A stretch of DNA of 64,000 bases, from the NCBI GenBank assembly GCA_032988165.1, contig JANTQF010000008.1, forward strand, positions 124,001 to 188,000, given 5' to 3'. This DNA is from Emmonsiellopsis sp. PD_33. Taxonomy: Eukaryota; Ascomycota; Eurotiomycetes; Onygenales; Ajellomycetaceae. The notes under the pieces were generated by a model. That model did not search any database, was not told the origin of the DNA, and saw only the letters and a program-made list of their open reading frames with translations. Made by a program: the position numbers and the translations under genes. Positions 36,177 through 48,654 of this stretch are shown here, piece after piece (position 1 is the first letter of the stretch; each line of letters opens with the position of its first letter).

Positions 36177-38260
36177 TCAATGATAAGTCTGATTCCGATA
36201 GAGCGGATGGCTAGGGTAATTGACAGGGTGCAGCTGTGGCGGCGGCTGTGGCTGCTGCTCACTCCAGGTTTCTGACTGGTGGTAATATGGAAGGACCCCG
36301 GTTTTTCGTTCAGTCACGGCCTTCCCTAGCGGCAGATAGTGCATCTGCTCCAGCGGAAGATGTCTGGCATGGTTCATAGATGCGGATGGTGGGGGATACA
36401 GAAGGGTATTGACTTGTCGGACAGGTCGATAAGGAGAATTTCTATCGATGAGGAATGATGGTGAGAGGTGGGTAGGGGTATGTACAGAGTAGGCGGATAA
36501 CGCGGGAGATATGGTTGCGGAGGTTGAAGGGTACGGGCTTTGGCGTCTCGAATGATCGGGGTAGGGAATCGCTGTACTCGGAAGAGAAGCGGTAATAGGG
36601 GCCAAAGTAGTTGGTGCCGTGCCCTGCTGGCTCCAAGCTGCGGTAGGGGGGTAGACCGTGGCCATGGCGCGGGTGGAAGGAAGTAATGGAGGTTGCGGCG
36701 GATACGCTGCTCCGGGGTTTGGTGCCAGTGCAAAGTTCAGTCTTGGAAGTTGCGGCATCGATGAAGGTGCTACAGGCATAGCAAGCTGTGGGACAGACGG
36801 GACGGCCATGGGAGGAATATGGATACCGGTGGTCGCCGGCATGGGAGGTAGCGACGGAAGTGGCATGGGACCAGAGATGCCCGACGTGGCCATTTTCTTT
36901 GCGGGATGTTCCTCTCCTTGTCCATCCCAACTACGCTTCCGGCTGGAATTCAATGCAGGCGCCCCCCAAGTGGATTGACGCGGAGACAAACTTTGATGCC
37001 CTGGTAAACTGGCTGAGGTAGCGGAATGTTTCTGGTGGTGATGTGGCGGTATGCAAGAAGATGGTGAAGGGAGTTTGGGAGTGCGGACGGGTGGGAGCAC
37101 GTTGGGCGTTGGAGATATCGGTGTGTGGTGTGGAGAAACTTGCAAGGTGGGAGTCGAAGGTTGTAGGTCGTTATCCAGGGGAAGCCGTGAGGCCTTGCCA
37201 AAATAGTCTGCAAATATCCCAAGCTTCGTATGCCATTCATCCCATTCCTGCTTTGTAACGAATAAATTATATCGAACGTTGCTCAAAAATTCGACCTCCA
37301 TGATATGGATCTCTTGAACTGAGATTCCCGACACTTCAGCCCAGGTCTTGTTTGTGTAGGTATTGTCGTCCAAAACTATCAAGATATTAGCATAACAACC
37401 ACCAATATATCAGCGAAGGGCTTGGTCATACACTTGTTTCCCATCATTAATGCTATAGTCATCAACCTGAATTCGCTTCCTCGCTTGCCTCGCACGGCGG
37501 GGTTGAATTTCTTCAATCGGTAGATAAACAGCAAGGCGAGGAGGATGACGTTTTGGCTAACCTGTGTCGTGGACAGTATTGTGGTCACCCATTTCCGGAA
37601 ACCTATCGTTGGTATCGACTCTGGCATGAGCGGGGGGAGGCGGTAATTCGACGACGAGACCTTGAGTATGGTATTGAGCTTTGCAGCCTTTTCGAACCAA
37701 AACAAACATGTTATCTATATCGAGGTTAAACCATTAGCACTTATTCCCCAGTTCTAATCTTCCACCGCGGCAAGCGGAGCACTCACTTGAGCAGCAAATT
37801 CCGCCAGACTGCCCTTGCTGGAATTTATCGACGGCGGAATCTGGAGGTATGTAGCTATTGAGCTACCGGCATTGCTCTTGTCGTTGGTGTCCGGTAGCTG
37901 AGTGGTGAGAGAGGGAGGCTGCTGCACCAGTGCAGAGCCGGTTGTCGACATCCCTTGCGTCGAAACATAGGGGGCAGTCTGTTTCTGAGCGTGTGCATTC
38001 GAGTAGGCCTGGATGGCATACGGCTTTCCTCCATAGCTCGATGGGACAGATGGCTTCACGGCAACCCCTGTCATGTCCTCTAGAGGCGTCGACAACCCGA
38101 ACTGGAAGGGGATAGTCAACTTCCCCTTGTTTCGAGAGCTGTCAAGCTTGGTGTTGCTGGCGCCCAGGAGCCCTCCACCACGGGTATACGCAGGATAGCC
38201 AGGAGCACACGGGTTAGGGAGAGGAAGATACGGCTGGACGGCGGAGAGAACGGTAGGCAT
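36177..38260 (-). CDS. Pho80/Pcl-type cyclin with long disordered tails
   Basis: Regulatory subunit for a Pho85-type cyclin-dependent kinase, acting in phosphate or nutrient signalling or morphogenesis. Exons 38260-37787, 37714-37432 and 37375-36177 give 651 residues. Exon 1 (158 residues) is low-complexity. The cyclin box runs over residues ~160-310: LPPLMPESIPTIGFRKWV, SQNVILLALLFIYRLKKF, then GNKFLDDNTYTNKTWAEVSG, and EFLSNVRYNLFVTKQEWDEW. Exon 2 must end at GT|GTATGA, since only this restores GNKFLDDNTYTNKTW; the neighbouring GT shifts the frame. The C-terminal ~340 residues are Pro/Ser-rich and include a candidate basic signal (SSRKRSW...KKM). The domain is clear but the subtype (Pho80, Pcl6/7 or Clg1) is not; long Pro-rich tails also occur in Clg1-like members. 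The first ATG is the most likely but not the only possible start. Confidence 0.9.
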
Positions 38261-40050
38261 GAGGACGGAGGAAGGTCAGCAGTGGGATAGACAGTATCGA
38301 CCTCCTGGCGAGATGTAGGCGGGATGGAGGAGGGACCAAAGCAGGGACATGGGTATTACTGTCCCATCAATGCGGCTGTCGATTCACAAGCCAAGAGGAC
38401 AGACAGCGGGAGGAGGGAAGGCGGTGATATTGAATTCGAGCCGGGGGGAAGTGTTGCTGAGTGACGCAGGTTGGAGAGGTGACAGCCAGGTCGGGCGAAG
38501 AGTGATGGTTGAAGCAGCAGATGGTGATAGCCGGCCTATCTAATTGCAGCAGGGAAGCAACCAGACCATTCAACCATCGCCTCGACGGAACGACCAGCGG
38601 CGAGGCCAGGGTAATAAAGGGCGGGCAATGACGACAGCAGTGAACAATAATTGGGTTGGGATGGGATTAATAAAATGGACCGCCCGCCAGCCTCCAGCGG
38701 TGGAGCATGGAAGCGCTCGGCACTTGCAAAGGTCAAGTCTCACACACACGGATGGAGCATGGCGGGATGGAGATAACGGACCACTGTTCCACTTTGAACA
38801 GTAGCAGCAAACTATGGGCTGGGGCGAATTACGGAAAGGCAAAAAAAGGAGGCCGCAGCAGACGGTGAAAGGCGTGTGAGAAGCGGTCGGTTGGGCAGCT
38901 AGTTAGGTTAATTAATGAAATGGGAAAAAAGAAAAGCAAAAACAAGGTTAAAGAAAGGGAAGTCTGATCTCAGAAACGGCACGCGGAGAACAAGAAACGC
39001 AGCATTTCAAAGAGTAATCATCCATCCATCCATGAATGATCCGGGCTCAGCAGGCGGACTTATTTAGCGGGTTGGTTAGGTTAAGTTAGCTAAAAGAAAA
39101 TAAAAATAAAAAAGTGTTTTAATGCAGACGCCGGCACCAAGCCAACTAAAAAAGGGCTGAGTTTGGCCCCAGACCTGACACCACACAGCCCAAGAAGCAA
39201 ATAATTAAAAAAAAAAAGGAAAAGGAATGAAACCAAAGAGTGGTTGATGCCAGAACGAGAACTGTGGATGCAGCCAGTGGACAGAGAATTGGATGGATAT
39301 GGCATCCATCCGGCCTGCAAGGATGGACGGAGACATGGCTCACGAGTCACCGCCGACCAGCCTCAAGAATCAAGAATCCCCAGCGGATTCCAGCCTGGGC
39401 CTGCTGAACCAAACCAAACCAAACCCAACCTAACACGCCCTAAGAACATGCCCCGAGTCTCAGCATCCATAACCCAGCCAACCTAACTCTGGCTACGTCT
39501 GTCCATCCTTTGAAGTTTGCACACCCCCGTATCACAGACATCCAATCGCACCCCTTGCTGGTCTGCGGCTGGTTTGGTTTGGTTTGGTTGGGAGCAATCA
39601 ATGAATCACTCCACCATAATCTCTCCATCCGACTATGTATGTACAGCCGGAGGTACAGTTACGAGTTTTAGGTACGACGAAACAATAACGATGCCTGTCC
39701 ATTCTATTCTATTATGATAACAGGTCTCATTGCGTCGACTGCCCTCACTGGCACCAAGAGAATCTAATTGTCTCATCATAATACATGCTCGTACATCCTG
39801 CCCTGTTAATATAATACAATACAACGATGTAAGTTATATAAATGATGGCATAATAAAAGATACAAGACCAGCAGGCGGACTATGTAGTTATGTAACTATT
39901 GACTGCATAAGACCGCAAATCTCCAGGATGAATGGAATGTAATTCGTGTCTCTTCTCCCTCTGGCAATCAACGCACCCGGGTTACCTACCTACAAATAAA
40001 ACTATTGAAATGAATAAGAGAGCTGCCCTTGGTTTGAAAAGAGAATGTAG

Positions 40051-40080
40051 ATTCCCAGTTACCAGATTCCCAGTTACCAG
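40051..40080. repeat. Tandem duplication of a 15-base unit
   Basis: ATTCCCAGTTACCAG occurs twice directly adjacent with no mismatch. It is too short to interpret. Confidence 0.9.
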
Positions 40081-41735
40081 GGCACAGGTGAGACGCTACA
40101 TATCCATACTATCCCATCTCCATCTGTACTTAAATTCCAGCCTTGTTCCAAGGGCAGTTTAAGGAGGTAATAATGGATGTGTCTGCGAGATGATAGGTTG
40201 GCTGATTATTATGCCTTTCTTTATCCATTCCTTCTCAAGGGGGTTGGGTGACTAGCCTTCTGTGAAAGGGAAGGGCTTGCTTGCATTTTACCCAGGCCAA
40301 GGCAAGGAAGGACAGCAACATTGCCCTGTGAAATATATAAAAGACAAGACAGGCAGTACAGATTGATATTCCATGTACAAAAAATATGTAAGTTCACAGA
40401 CTCAGTTTATCAATAATTTTAACTACACAGGAGTAGAAACTGATGTTTTATTTTTAGAAAGTGGCATTTTTCATGCTTGCACAGGCATAGATCCTTTTTT
40501 ATACGCACAGATGTAGCCATACTGGTTGGGGGATGTAGTATGAGAGGGTGGTTTCGGACTAATAAGTGCATCCTCCCTTTTGCAGCTGTGGGTGGAGGAG
40601 AGACATTTGTATTTCATGTGTTTGCAGGCTGTATGTTTTCTGAGATGCAGGTCATCATGGTTGATAGGCAGACAGCCATCAGAGTTCGATCAGGTCAGGG
40701 GTTGCGTGTGGTGGAATGTATGGATGCAGGTGGTGTGCAAGTGTGCGTGTGCGTTGTGGCTGGGTGGGTGTGGTTTGTCGGTCATCTCTCTTCTTCTTTT
40801 CCTTTCGATTATCGTCGACTCCGTACCCCATCCCTAACGGATGATGCAACGCATTAGGACGAGTACGGGGTTTGGAATAGTTCAAGGCTTCTCGAGCAGC
40901 TAACACTAATGTAATAAATTGTAAAATGTTTCGTAGGCTTACGTGGTATGGTTTGGTGCTGGTGCCATTTATCCATGTAAAATGTATAATGGGTGCAAGG
41001 TATGTCTGTAACTGCTAACAAGGCTTGGACTTGTCTCTCCTGTTGCTCATGTCTTTCGCGATTGTCAAAGCCAGCAGAGACACGCAAAGGCCAGCCCCCA
41101 AAACCATGGGCTAAAATTGTGGCTGGTGGGGTTCAGTCAGGATAAAATAGATCATTATGGGTCACAGTATGAAGGCATTGCCCAGCTCACATCAGCTTCG
41201 CCAATGTCACCGCCCAAAAACACGTAATTCGATGTCCGATTTGGTGTTGGAATCTCTACGTGTTTGAATTTTAGACCCCGTCAAGTGGCATTATCCCATA
41301 AGGACTGGCGAGGAGGCATGCTCGCTGACGCGTGACGGATCACAGCAAAGCCCATGTCCATGACTTAATTACGAGGATGTCTTGGGGGAAGGGAGGCTGG
41401 CTCAAAGAACGAAAGCTCCATCGTCAACTTCGCTGTGATTCGACGTTTGGTCCTAGGTCCGGGAATTTCAGAATGACGAGCGGTTGGCCATCGGATAATT
41501 CAAGAACTGTACAAAGCATGTGCTGCTGCTCCCTGATGAGTCCCTGGTCGTCAGACGATAATCACGACGATGCTGACGATGATCTCTGGCCGGTTGGCAG
41601 TGGTACATGACCCTCTTTTTTGGAGTTTGCCCCTCGGCTGCTGTCATGGCGGGTTTGGAGGCAGAGAAAGAAGAAAAAAAGAGGGCAACGGACATTGGTT
41701 CGGCGGTGGATTCGATGCAGCAGCTAGGCCAACCC

Positions 41736-41743
41736 AGGAAGGC
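41736..41743. repeat. Left 8-bp target-site duplication of the MULE (AGGAAGGC)
   Basis: Directly outside the left inverted repeat and identical to 45078-45085 outside the right one. Confidence 0.85.
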
Positions 41744-41836
41744 AGCGATTGATAATGACTGGGATAACTTCACTAATGACTGGGATTAAAAAATGACTAA
41801 GTTGAAAAAAGTATAGTGTAAACACAGGGTTACATA
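41744..41836 (+). repeat. MULE left terminal inverted repeat
   Basis: 93 bases matching the reverse complement of 44985-45077 except at three dinucleotides, each TG at this end and CA at the other. It contains an internal duplicated unit, AATGACTGGGATAA then AATGACTGGGATTA. Confidence 0.92.
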
Positions 41837-42599
41837 CAAAATAACATGTGAAACCATGGTTTTAAATGTGCCAACTCCTAACCCCACTTTTTAATTTACA
41901 AAAACTATGAAGCACATAGAAAATCATCAAATTCCTCCCCCCTCTCAAACTCCTCCTCCTCCTCCCCCTGGCCTTCCTCCCCCTCCAATTCTACCACAGT
42001 GTCTGCCTCTCTCACTACCATGTCTGAAAAAGCCTCATCTACTGTCTGTGCCAGGATGTCTCATCAGGATTTCCAGATGCACTTTGGAGACATCAAGATC
42101 ACAGTATGTTTCCAACTCAGAGCCAGGGAGGCTGTAGAAGGGGGGGGGGTGGTTCTAGTTCCACAGGGTGGAGGTGCACTTCCACTTCCTATAAAATACT
42201 CTATACTAGTAGAATAGATGGTATGCTGGTCTGTAGGTATCACTACCATGTGGAGAGAAAGAGATTGGTGAGGTTAAGTAGATTGAGTAGGTTAGATGGG
42301 TTAGCATAAATAATGCTCATAGTACTTAATTGACTATTCTATATCTTCAGTCTGTGTGTTCCCTCAGTGTATAGACCTCTGTCCCTGTCCTCATTGCCAA
42401 GCTGAAGCCCCCCTGGGCTAAAGATTTTGAGGCCATTGAATATCAGAATCCCAAATGATATTATAGAGGAATAGAAGTATTTCCTGCTTAGCCTACTAAA
42501 GCTGTTAGCCTACATGGCAGTTATAAAGCTAATAAGGATGAATTGTACTCAGCTGTATCAACTCATTTTAATTAATTTACTCATAAATTTTATGTTTGC

Positions 42600-44643
42600 A
42601 TAGGAGACTAAAAAATTGACAGTTCAAGCACCCCTTTAGACATTCAAGTTCATTATTCTGAAGTGCCTCAGCTTTCAGAGTTTATAGGTAGAATTAGTTC
42701 AGAGCATACAAGGAGATTTTTCTCAGCAGCAGCTCAAAGAGATATGCCTGAGCAAATAGGAGGGTTCAAAATTTAGCTATAGCTAGCTGAGTTTTGTAGG
42801 TAGAATGCTGATTATCTTAGAATTGTTGAAGCTTATAATAAGTTATCTATAAATCTTCTGTTGAAGTAGTGATATATTACTTTAATATCCAGTAGGATCC
42901 CTTAATTTACAAAGAAACTTAGTAACTAAAGTGAGGAATTTTATCAACATAGTATTATATAATCTGCTGCTCATGTAGAATCCAGGTTTTTTAAATATAG
43001 TTAATAAGTTTATAGTTCTATTTCTAGGTAAAAAGAGACTAGTTCTATCTATATTTATCTTCTATAGGGGCCTTGATGACTACATGTCAAGCATTCATGA
43101 ATATGGTGAATTTTTTGTGAAGGTTTTTCTTTTATTCTTCCATCTCAGTATTATTATCATCAATAAGTGCCTGTATAGCAACTAAGAATTGCTTCTTCAC
43201 ATGGCCAACAACATTGTGATTAATGTGCCACCCACAAAGAATGTAGTAACTATTATTAAAGGTATTATCAAGAGCATTCATAAGAGCTAGTTTATAGTCA
43301 GTGACAATGACATGGAGGTAGGAGATGTTGTGGTAATTGAAAAGATAAATGAGTTGAAGTATTATCTAGCTGCATTGAAATATATATAGATTCATTGATT
43401 AGCCTCTATGTTAACATTTAACCACATTAAGATGATTGCCAAGGTGAAAGGCAAATATATTATCTGATTTGACTAGCCTGTAAGGTAATTAGCCAATCAA
43501 ATTAATAGTACTAACTAAATTGGATTAAGATCCATCCCAGTAAATATCTAGATAATTACCTAATTAATAATGACTAGAATAGGAATAAGCTTACTAATAG
43601 TTTACTTCCTTCTTATAGTTTATAAATATCAGTTTCAAATTAATCATCATATGAAGGTTTATGATGAATATTATACTCAGCAAGAGTAGATGATATCTAT
43701 TTGTCTTATATGTGTAGTTCAGAAGTAAAATATCATGATTCTCTTAGAGGATTTCAATTAATTCCTTATAGAATATCATCAGGTAAGTTATATAGTTATC
43801 CTCATCCTTTTCTCATTCTACTTTAATTACTAACATGTCATTCTATGTCTCCAGTTCATTAATCAAGGCCTGTATCAGTATTCATCCCTTGAGTTCCCCC
43901 TGGAGAAGCATTAAGGAGTAGTTATAAATATTCTGGGTAGTTAACTGTAAGAGCTCTGGGTCTCCATTCTTCCTCATGATGGTTAAAATGGTATGTGGTA
44001 GAACATCAGACTTAACAAGAGTAAAGATCTTTAGATAGGAGGCCTCAGATAACAACTGGAGACAGTGCATTAAATGAGCATAGCTATCCTCTAAGGGTGG
44101 ATGATTATAAGAGACATTCTTTGGTATAATCCTCCATTTAGTAGTGCCTTTGCTGAGAGTCAGGTAGAATGGGTAATTAATCTTTATTATAATAATTATA
44201 GGTCATTTTTTCTGACCTTTAATAGCTTGATTATCTCTATACAGTCTAGAATGAGTGCAGGTAAGAGTCCAGTAATTTCATTTTAAATAAGAGTTATAAG
44301 TAGATATAGTATATTTAAGGCTCTAATATTTCTTATTCAGCACCCAGAGAAGTTCATCTTTTTCCATTTCAACTGAATGTCTATCTAACTGAGGAAGCTC
44401 CCACTGATTTTCACCTGATGTTTCTGGTTCTAGAGAGTTAGAAGGGGGGATAAACAAATCAATAGTTTGAGCCCAGGCTGGTACCTCCTCCTCTACCTCC
44501 TCATTATGAAGAAAACCCTTATTACTACTAATACTATTATCACTGTTATCATTAGTGCTGCTGACATCATCATGTTCATACAGATCATATTGAGGGGTAG
44601 CCTGGCTATTGAAGACATCTTCATTGTCAAGAAAAGTAGTCAA
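42600..44643 (-). pseudogene. Decayed MULE transposase (FAR1 - MULE - SWIM)
   Basis: Read on the minus strand. An acidic Ser/Asp-rich start (MTTFLDNEDVFNSQ, 44643) runs to a stop near 44323. Then, in pieces, CTHSRLYRD at ~44230 and YNHPPLEDSYAH at ~44100 match the Cys/His pattern of FAR1-type zinc domains. LTTQNIYNYSLMLLQGELKG (~43940-43882) matches the region before the transposase core. DYKLALMNALDNTF and CGWHINHNVVGHVKKQF (~43300-43180) are the diagnostic C-x2-H segment of the MULE domain. CLNCQFFSLLCKHKIYE (~42640-42590) is a SWIM CxC..CxH finger. Stops and frameshifts separate these pieces, so no active protein is made. Boundaries are approximate. Confidence 0.82.
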
Positions 44644-44984
44644 ATCAAACTGTGAAGGGTGTTTTATGATAGAGAGCTAGCTATCCATTGTGACAGTAGG
44701 TAGCATTATATTTGTTAAAAAGGTGTTTAAAAAGATGAGGGAATTTGATTTTTTTTACTTACATTAATGAGCAAGATCTCTCCTTTAATAACTACAGTTA
44801 CAGTGAGTAATAGCCACCATGTTGGTGGTGGGCAGGGGGGGTGTAGAAGGGGGGGGGGAGGGTTGATGCAGGCACTCACACCTGAGTGCAGGGTTGAGGC
44901 AGTAGTGAGGCAAGTTGGGCTATAGTGAGGCAGAGTTGGGCAGAGATGACACATTGAGCAACCATTTTGATGCTAACAAATTAC

Positions 44985-45077
44985 TATGTAACCCTGTGTT
45001 TATGCTATACTTTTTTCAACTTAGTCATTTTTTAATCCTGGTCATTAGTGAAGTTATCCTGGTCATTATCAATCGCT
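44985..45077 (-). repeat. MULE right terminal inverted repeat
   Basis: Partner of 41744-41836. It ends ATTATCAATCGCT and is followed by the target duplication. Confidence 0.92.
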
Positions 45078-45085
45078 AGGAAGGC
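45078..45085. repeat. Right 8-bp target-site duplication of the MULE (AGGAAGGC)
   Basis: Exact copy of 41736-41743. Confidence 0.85.
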
Positions 45086-48000
45086 AGTGCGTGATTCCAG
45101 GCAAGTCACATCGCGCTCTGCTTTGGTTGACAATGAAAACTGCCACAGCAAACAGCCGCAAATACCCTCGTCGGCGTTGTCGCCCAGTGCCGGAGGAACC
45201 TGCAAAAGTCGTGCATACGAAGCAGGCGGAATCGACTGATTGATGGCTGTCGGCCTCACGCCCTTGTGTAAAATGCACGTCCTCGCTCCTGAGTGGCTAC
45301 CGCTCGTTAACCCAACCAGCCACCGTGACTTGCAACTTGCAAGCGGAGCGAAAACCCAGCAGGGACGGGCTGAGAGTGAGATGGCGACGGATATTACAAT
45401 GGAGAAACATGCCAGGCAGGCAAGTAACTAAATAATTACAGGATATTGGTATTTGGGTTGTATTTACTCCCTGTCTGTTACACCCCATCCCGCCTCACCC
45501 TGATACCTGTTATCGATAACCGATCTGATATTGAGTGATGGCTGGTCAATCTCTCCATCAACTTTCACGTCACCAAGGCATTCAAAAAAGCAAGTGACAC
45601 ATTCAAATATTATTCTGATGCTTGTTGGCAGGTATCACATTGCCTGGGACTGATGGGCACTTCTCAGTCCAGAATTATTAATGGCAGGCCTCATCCAGAG
45701 ACAATAACTACTTCCTGTATTCATAATTCCACGCCTGTGAAATCGCCATCGACCGAACCATCTTTTTATGCGCGTCTAGAGATTTTGACGGCGTGGGCCG
45801 CTTAATATATCAATATCAATTCAAGCCGCCAGTTCCCACCCCGACCAACCACCGATCGGCATGCATTGCTGGACTTCTCGCTTTGCAAAGCAGAAAGAAC
45901 CTCTCTTTTCATTTTGACTTTTTTGAACAACTCCTTTTTTTTTTGATGGAACCTAATCTTGCCGGAAAAGGGCTGGCGGGCTTCACGAGTTCACACACTC
46001 AAGGCATTTCGCTTCTATTCTCCACCAGGCCAAGGAGGCCAGATGAATTACGACTTTTACTAATTAACCTATTTGTCGAAAAGCTAAAGAAAACGTGTGT
46101 TTGATATGGAGGGAATCATGTTCATCATTTCATGGTTGGTGGCGCCAATCAGGAGGCGCTGGGGGGGCAAGGAGAGGAGGAAGAGCAAACTAGTTTAAAC
46201 CGCCGTCCTCTTCCTTGCCAACCCACTCTCCTCTCCACCTTGTCAAGCAAGGGAAACGACATCCTCAGCAGTTTGTTTCAGGTGACATATTTGATACGCT
46301 AGGACAAAGGGGTCCGGACATATTGACTATCACACCAATGGTCAAACTCCAGCACTACCCTGTGGCATGGAGCGAGACGCTTCTTTTGGTCAAAATCAGA
46401 AAGCAACACTCCAACAAGAAAGGAGTCAAAAGCGCGGGTTCCGCAAGGCAACAAGTAAAAGAGTGATGTTTTAAGGGAGGCCTCCATGCAGACAGACAGA
46501 GAGTTGCAAGCCTCTGGCATGCGCTAGAGTTTAGTTAAAGAAAAGGCAGAAGAAAGTCCAAGGTTTAGCCGAACCACGCCCAGGCGAACAGGCGAACAGC
46601 ACACCAGAACCTGGCCATCCGGATCATCCATCAATTCGAGCCATGGCAGAGGTATCGCCGATTCGTTACCTGGTGATATCAAACTTGCTGGCTGGCCGGT
46701 GGCCCACTAAACCTTGTAAAAAAGCCCCCCACAGCACAGGCCGTTTAACCAATACGGCTCACATTGCGCCCTGTTCCAGGGACAGGCATACTACAAAGGA
46801 CCGCATACATGATGTGCGAGGAAATCAGGTCACTCCGTTGTACCCGGCATCCCCAGCGTTACGTTACAGCTTCCCACAGTCAAACGTACCCCAATAATAC
46901 GCGCAACCTCGACGGCTTGGCTCGCCTCTTGACCAAGATGGGTCTGGCTGGGCGTATCCATCCTTGTACGGGGATGTAATCTTGTTACAGGCGGGCGAGG
47001 ATGGTCACATGATGCAGCGGCGGGCCGGCACACATGAGAACCAGCCGCTCTCTGCGCAACCTCATTCGCCCCCTTGCTTGCTTTCGAGCCTCTAATTTAT
47101 GTCCTTCAAAAACATCTAGAAAGATGCTGTCTAATAAATGCTCGACATCCCAATGCATGCCTGCCGGCCTCCGGAACGGGGCTGGTAGGCGAAGATATCC
47201 GTATACTTCTAGTCTCCAATCAGCAGCCTGCATCACCCATCCACAACGCCCCATCGACCGCTTGCTTTTTTTCAAGGTGAAAAAAGGCGATTCCATCCGG
47301 ACGAGAATTGGACGGGCAGATCTACAGCTTACAAGAGGCATCCATCACGCCGACGGGTGCATCGGATGGTGGTTTTTGAGATGTGCTGACCTGTCCCCCT
47401 GTTGATCGCCCTATTGGCCTTTGAACATTGCTTCTCTGTCGGTGTGGGAAAACCTCATCCAACAGGCTCATCCCCACGGCTTCAACTTGCGAACCTGCCT
47501 AACGGAAGAGGAGGGGTAGGGAAATCACCATGCGCTTGATATGCCAGGCAACAAAAGAGCCTCGAAGACATGCAATATACCGCCATACTCCCGGCTTTTG
47601 CATACCGTGTCTCATTTCCCTCTCCTACTTGAGCCCGGCCAGCTTCTGGGATAGTAAACTATGCAAGTGCCCCAAGATTTACAACGAAAAGCGTTGGTTG
47701 GCCCTATTGTCGCATTATCGCCTTCCTCCGGCGGCAAAACAAATAAAAAGCTCGGACATGACAAAAAGGAATATCATGCTTGCTCGCTTCAGTTGCTTTC
47801 TGTATCACGACACGACTTCCTGACACTGTTAGCTGGGTGCCTATCATCCTACTAAAAGAATCCTTTGTTCCGGGTTTGTATGGGCCTACATACAGGGAGA
47901 GCGGCCTAACTGACCGGAGAAAGAAAACGTAGGGGAGCCACATCGAACCGCGGAGTTAATATAAGTTACCAAAGGCAGACCCCCTCGAAACAACTCGTGA

Positions 48001-48639
48001 GATCCAAACTGTAACTCCTTCACCCAACAAGCCACGGAATTTCTCATTATTCATTTCCCCTTAACCCGCCTAATCCTCGGCAAACTCCTTTCATGCTCTT
48101 TAATGATCACCCCCTCACAATTTGTCAAACTTCGCTTTTCTGATATAACGACATTCATTTAATATTCAGATCGTCCCCAAATGGTCCCGTATTTTCACAC
48201 GCAAAACCTACATGGATTTATTTCTTTCTCCACAACAAAGGCGAGGTTGGAACTTGGAAGGTTGGAGAGACCGTCGCGCCAGGGCCCAGCAGCCCATTGG
48301 CAGGGGCCAAGAGTTCCTAGATAAGGGCGCCACCAAAACACGACCCTGGCGTGACATGAGCGCAAGGCGTTGGAATCCATCCAATATAACCCAATTGGGT
48401 TAACGTGTCGTCCCCCCTTCCCCCGCCCTTCTCTCCTCCTCTCCTCTCGAGGCTCCCCCTGCACTCCAACTCTGAACGCTTCGAAGGGGCTCTGTAAACC
48501 AATGGACGCTGAATGCAGCTTCCGGACCATCCACCCTGCAGACTCAGAGAGAGAACGAGACCACAGCAAACATCATTTTTTTCGGCTCAGTACTCTCCAT
48601 ACATAAACTACCTCGGGACAATAGTTACCAAGCTTGTCC
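45086..48639. other. Region between two transposons, no gene seen
   Basis: About 3.5 kb with normal CpG content and only short, unrelated frames on both strands. I see no domain, tRNA or further transposon end. Confidence 0.5.
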
Positions 48640-48654
48640 GATGAGTAGGCTGAG
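48640..48654. repeat. Left 15-bp LINE target-site duplication
   Basis: GATGAGTAGGCTGAG, repeated exactly at 50915-50929. Confidence 0.92.

Larger units (their letters stand above)
38261..41743. other. Long upstream region of the cyclin gene, no gene seen
   Basis: About 3.5 kb up to the MULE insertion. It is purine- and microsatellite-rich with several short AG, CCAT and CCAAA tracts (for example 39409-39424 and 39571-39586). A 15-base unit is repeated twice head-to-tail at 40051-40080. No frame has a domain. A long promoter or leader for the cyclin gene is plausible. It contains CpG normally. Confidence 0.5.
41744..45077 (-). mobile_element. Mutator-like DNA transposon (MULE), complete ends, dead coding region
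   Basis: A 3334-bp element bounded by 93-bp terminal inverted repeats (41744-41836 and 44985-45077) and flanked by an 8-bp target duplication. Long repeats plus an 8-bp duplication fit MULEs. The interior has remains of a FAR1-type DNA-binding region, a MULE transposase domain and a SWIM zinc finger on the minus strand. By eye I find no CG dinucleotide between about 41760 and 45060, whereas the flanks have many. CG survives at each tip (AGCGATT). The element therefore decayed by CpG-directed C-to-T change (RIP or methylation). The empty site can be read as CCC-AGGAAGGC-AGTGCG, with no gene disrupted. Confidence 0.9.

Noticed and set aside
38536..38842. Overlapping frames on both strands upstream of the cyclin
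   Set aside because: No conserved sequence and mutually overlapping; probably promoter or leader.
41736..45085. hAT transposon, because the target duplication is 8 bp
   Set aside because: The transposase relic has the C-x2-H MULE core, FAR1-like and SWIM parts, and the inverted repeats are 93 bp, far longer than usual for hAT.
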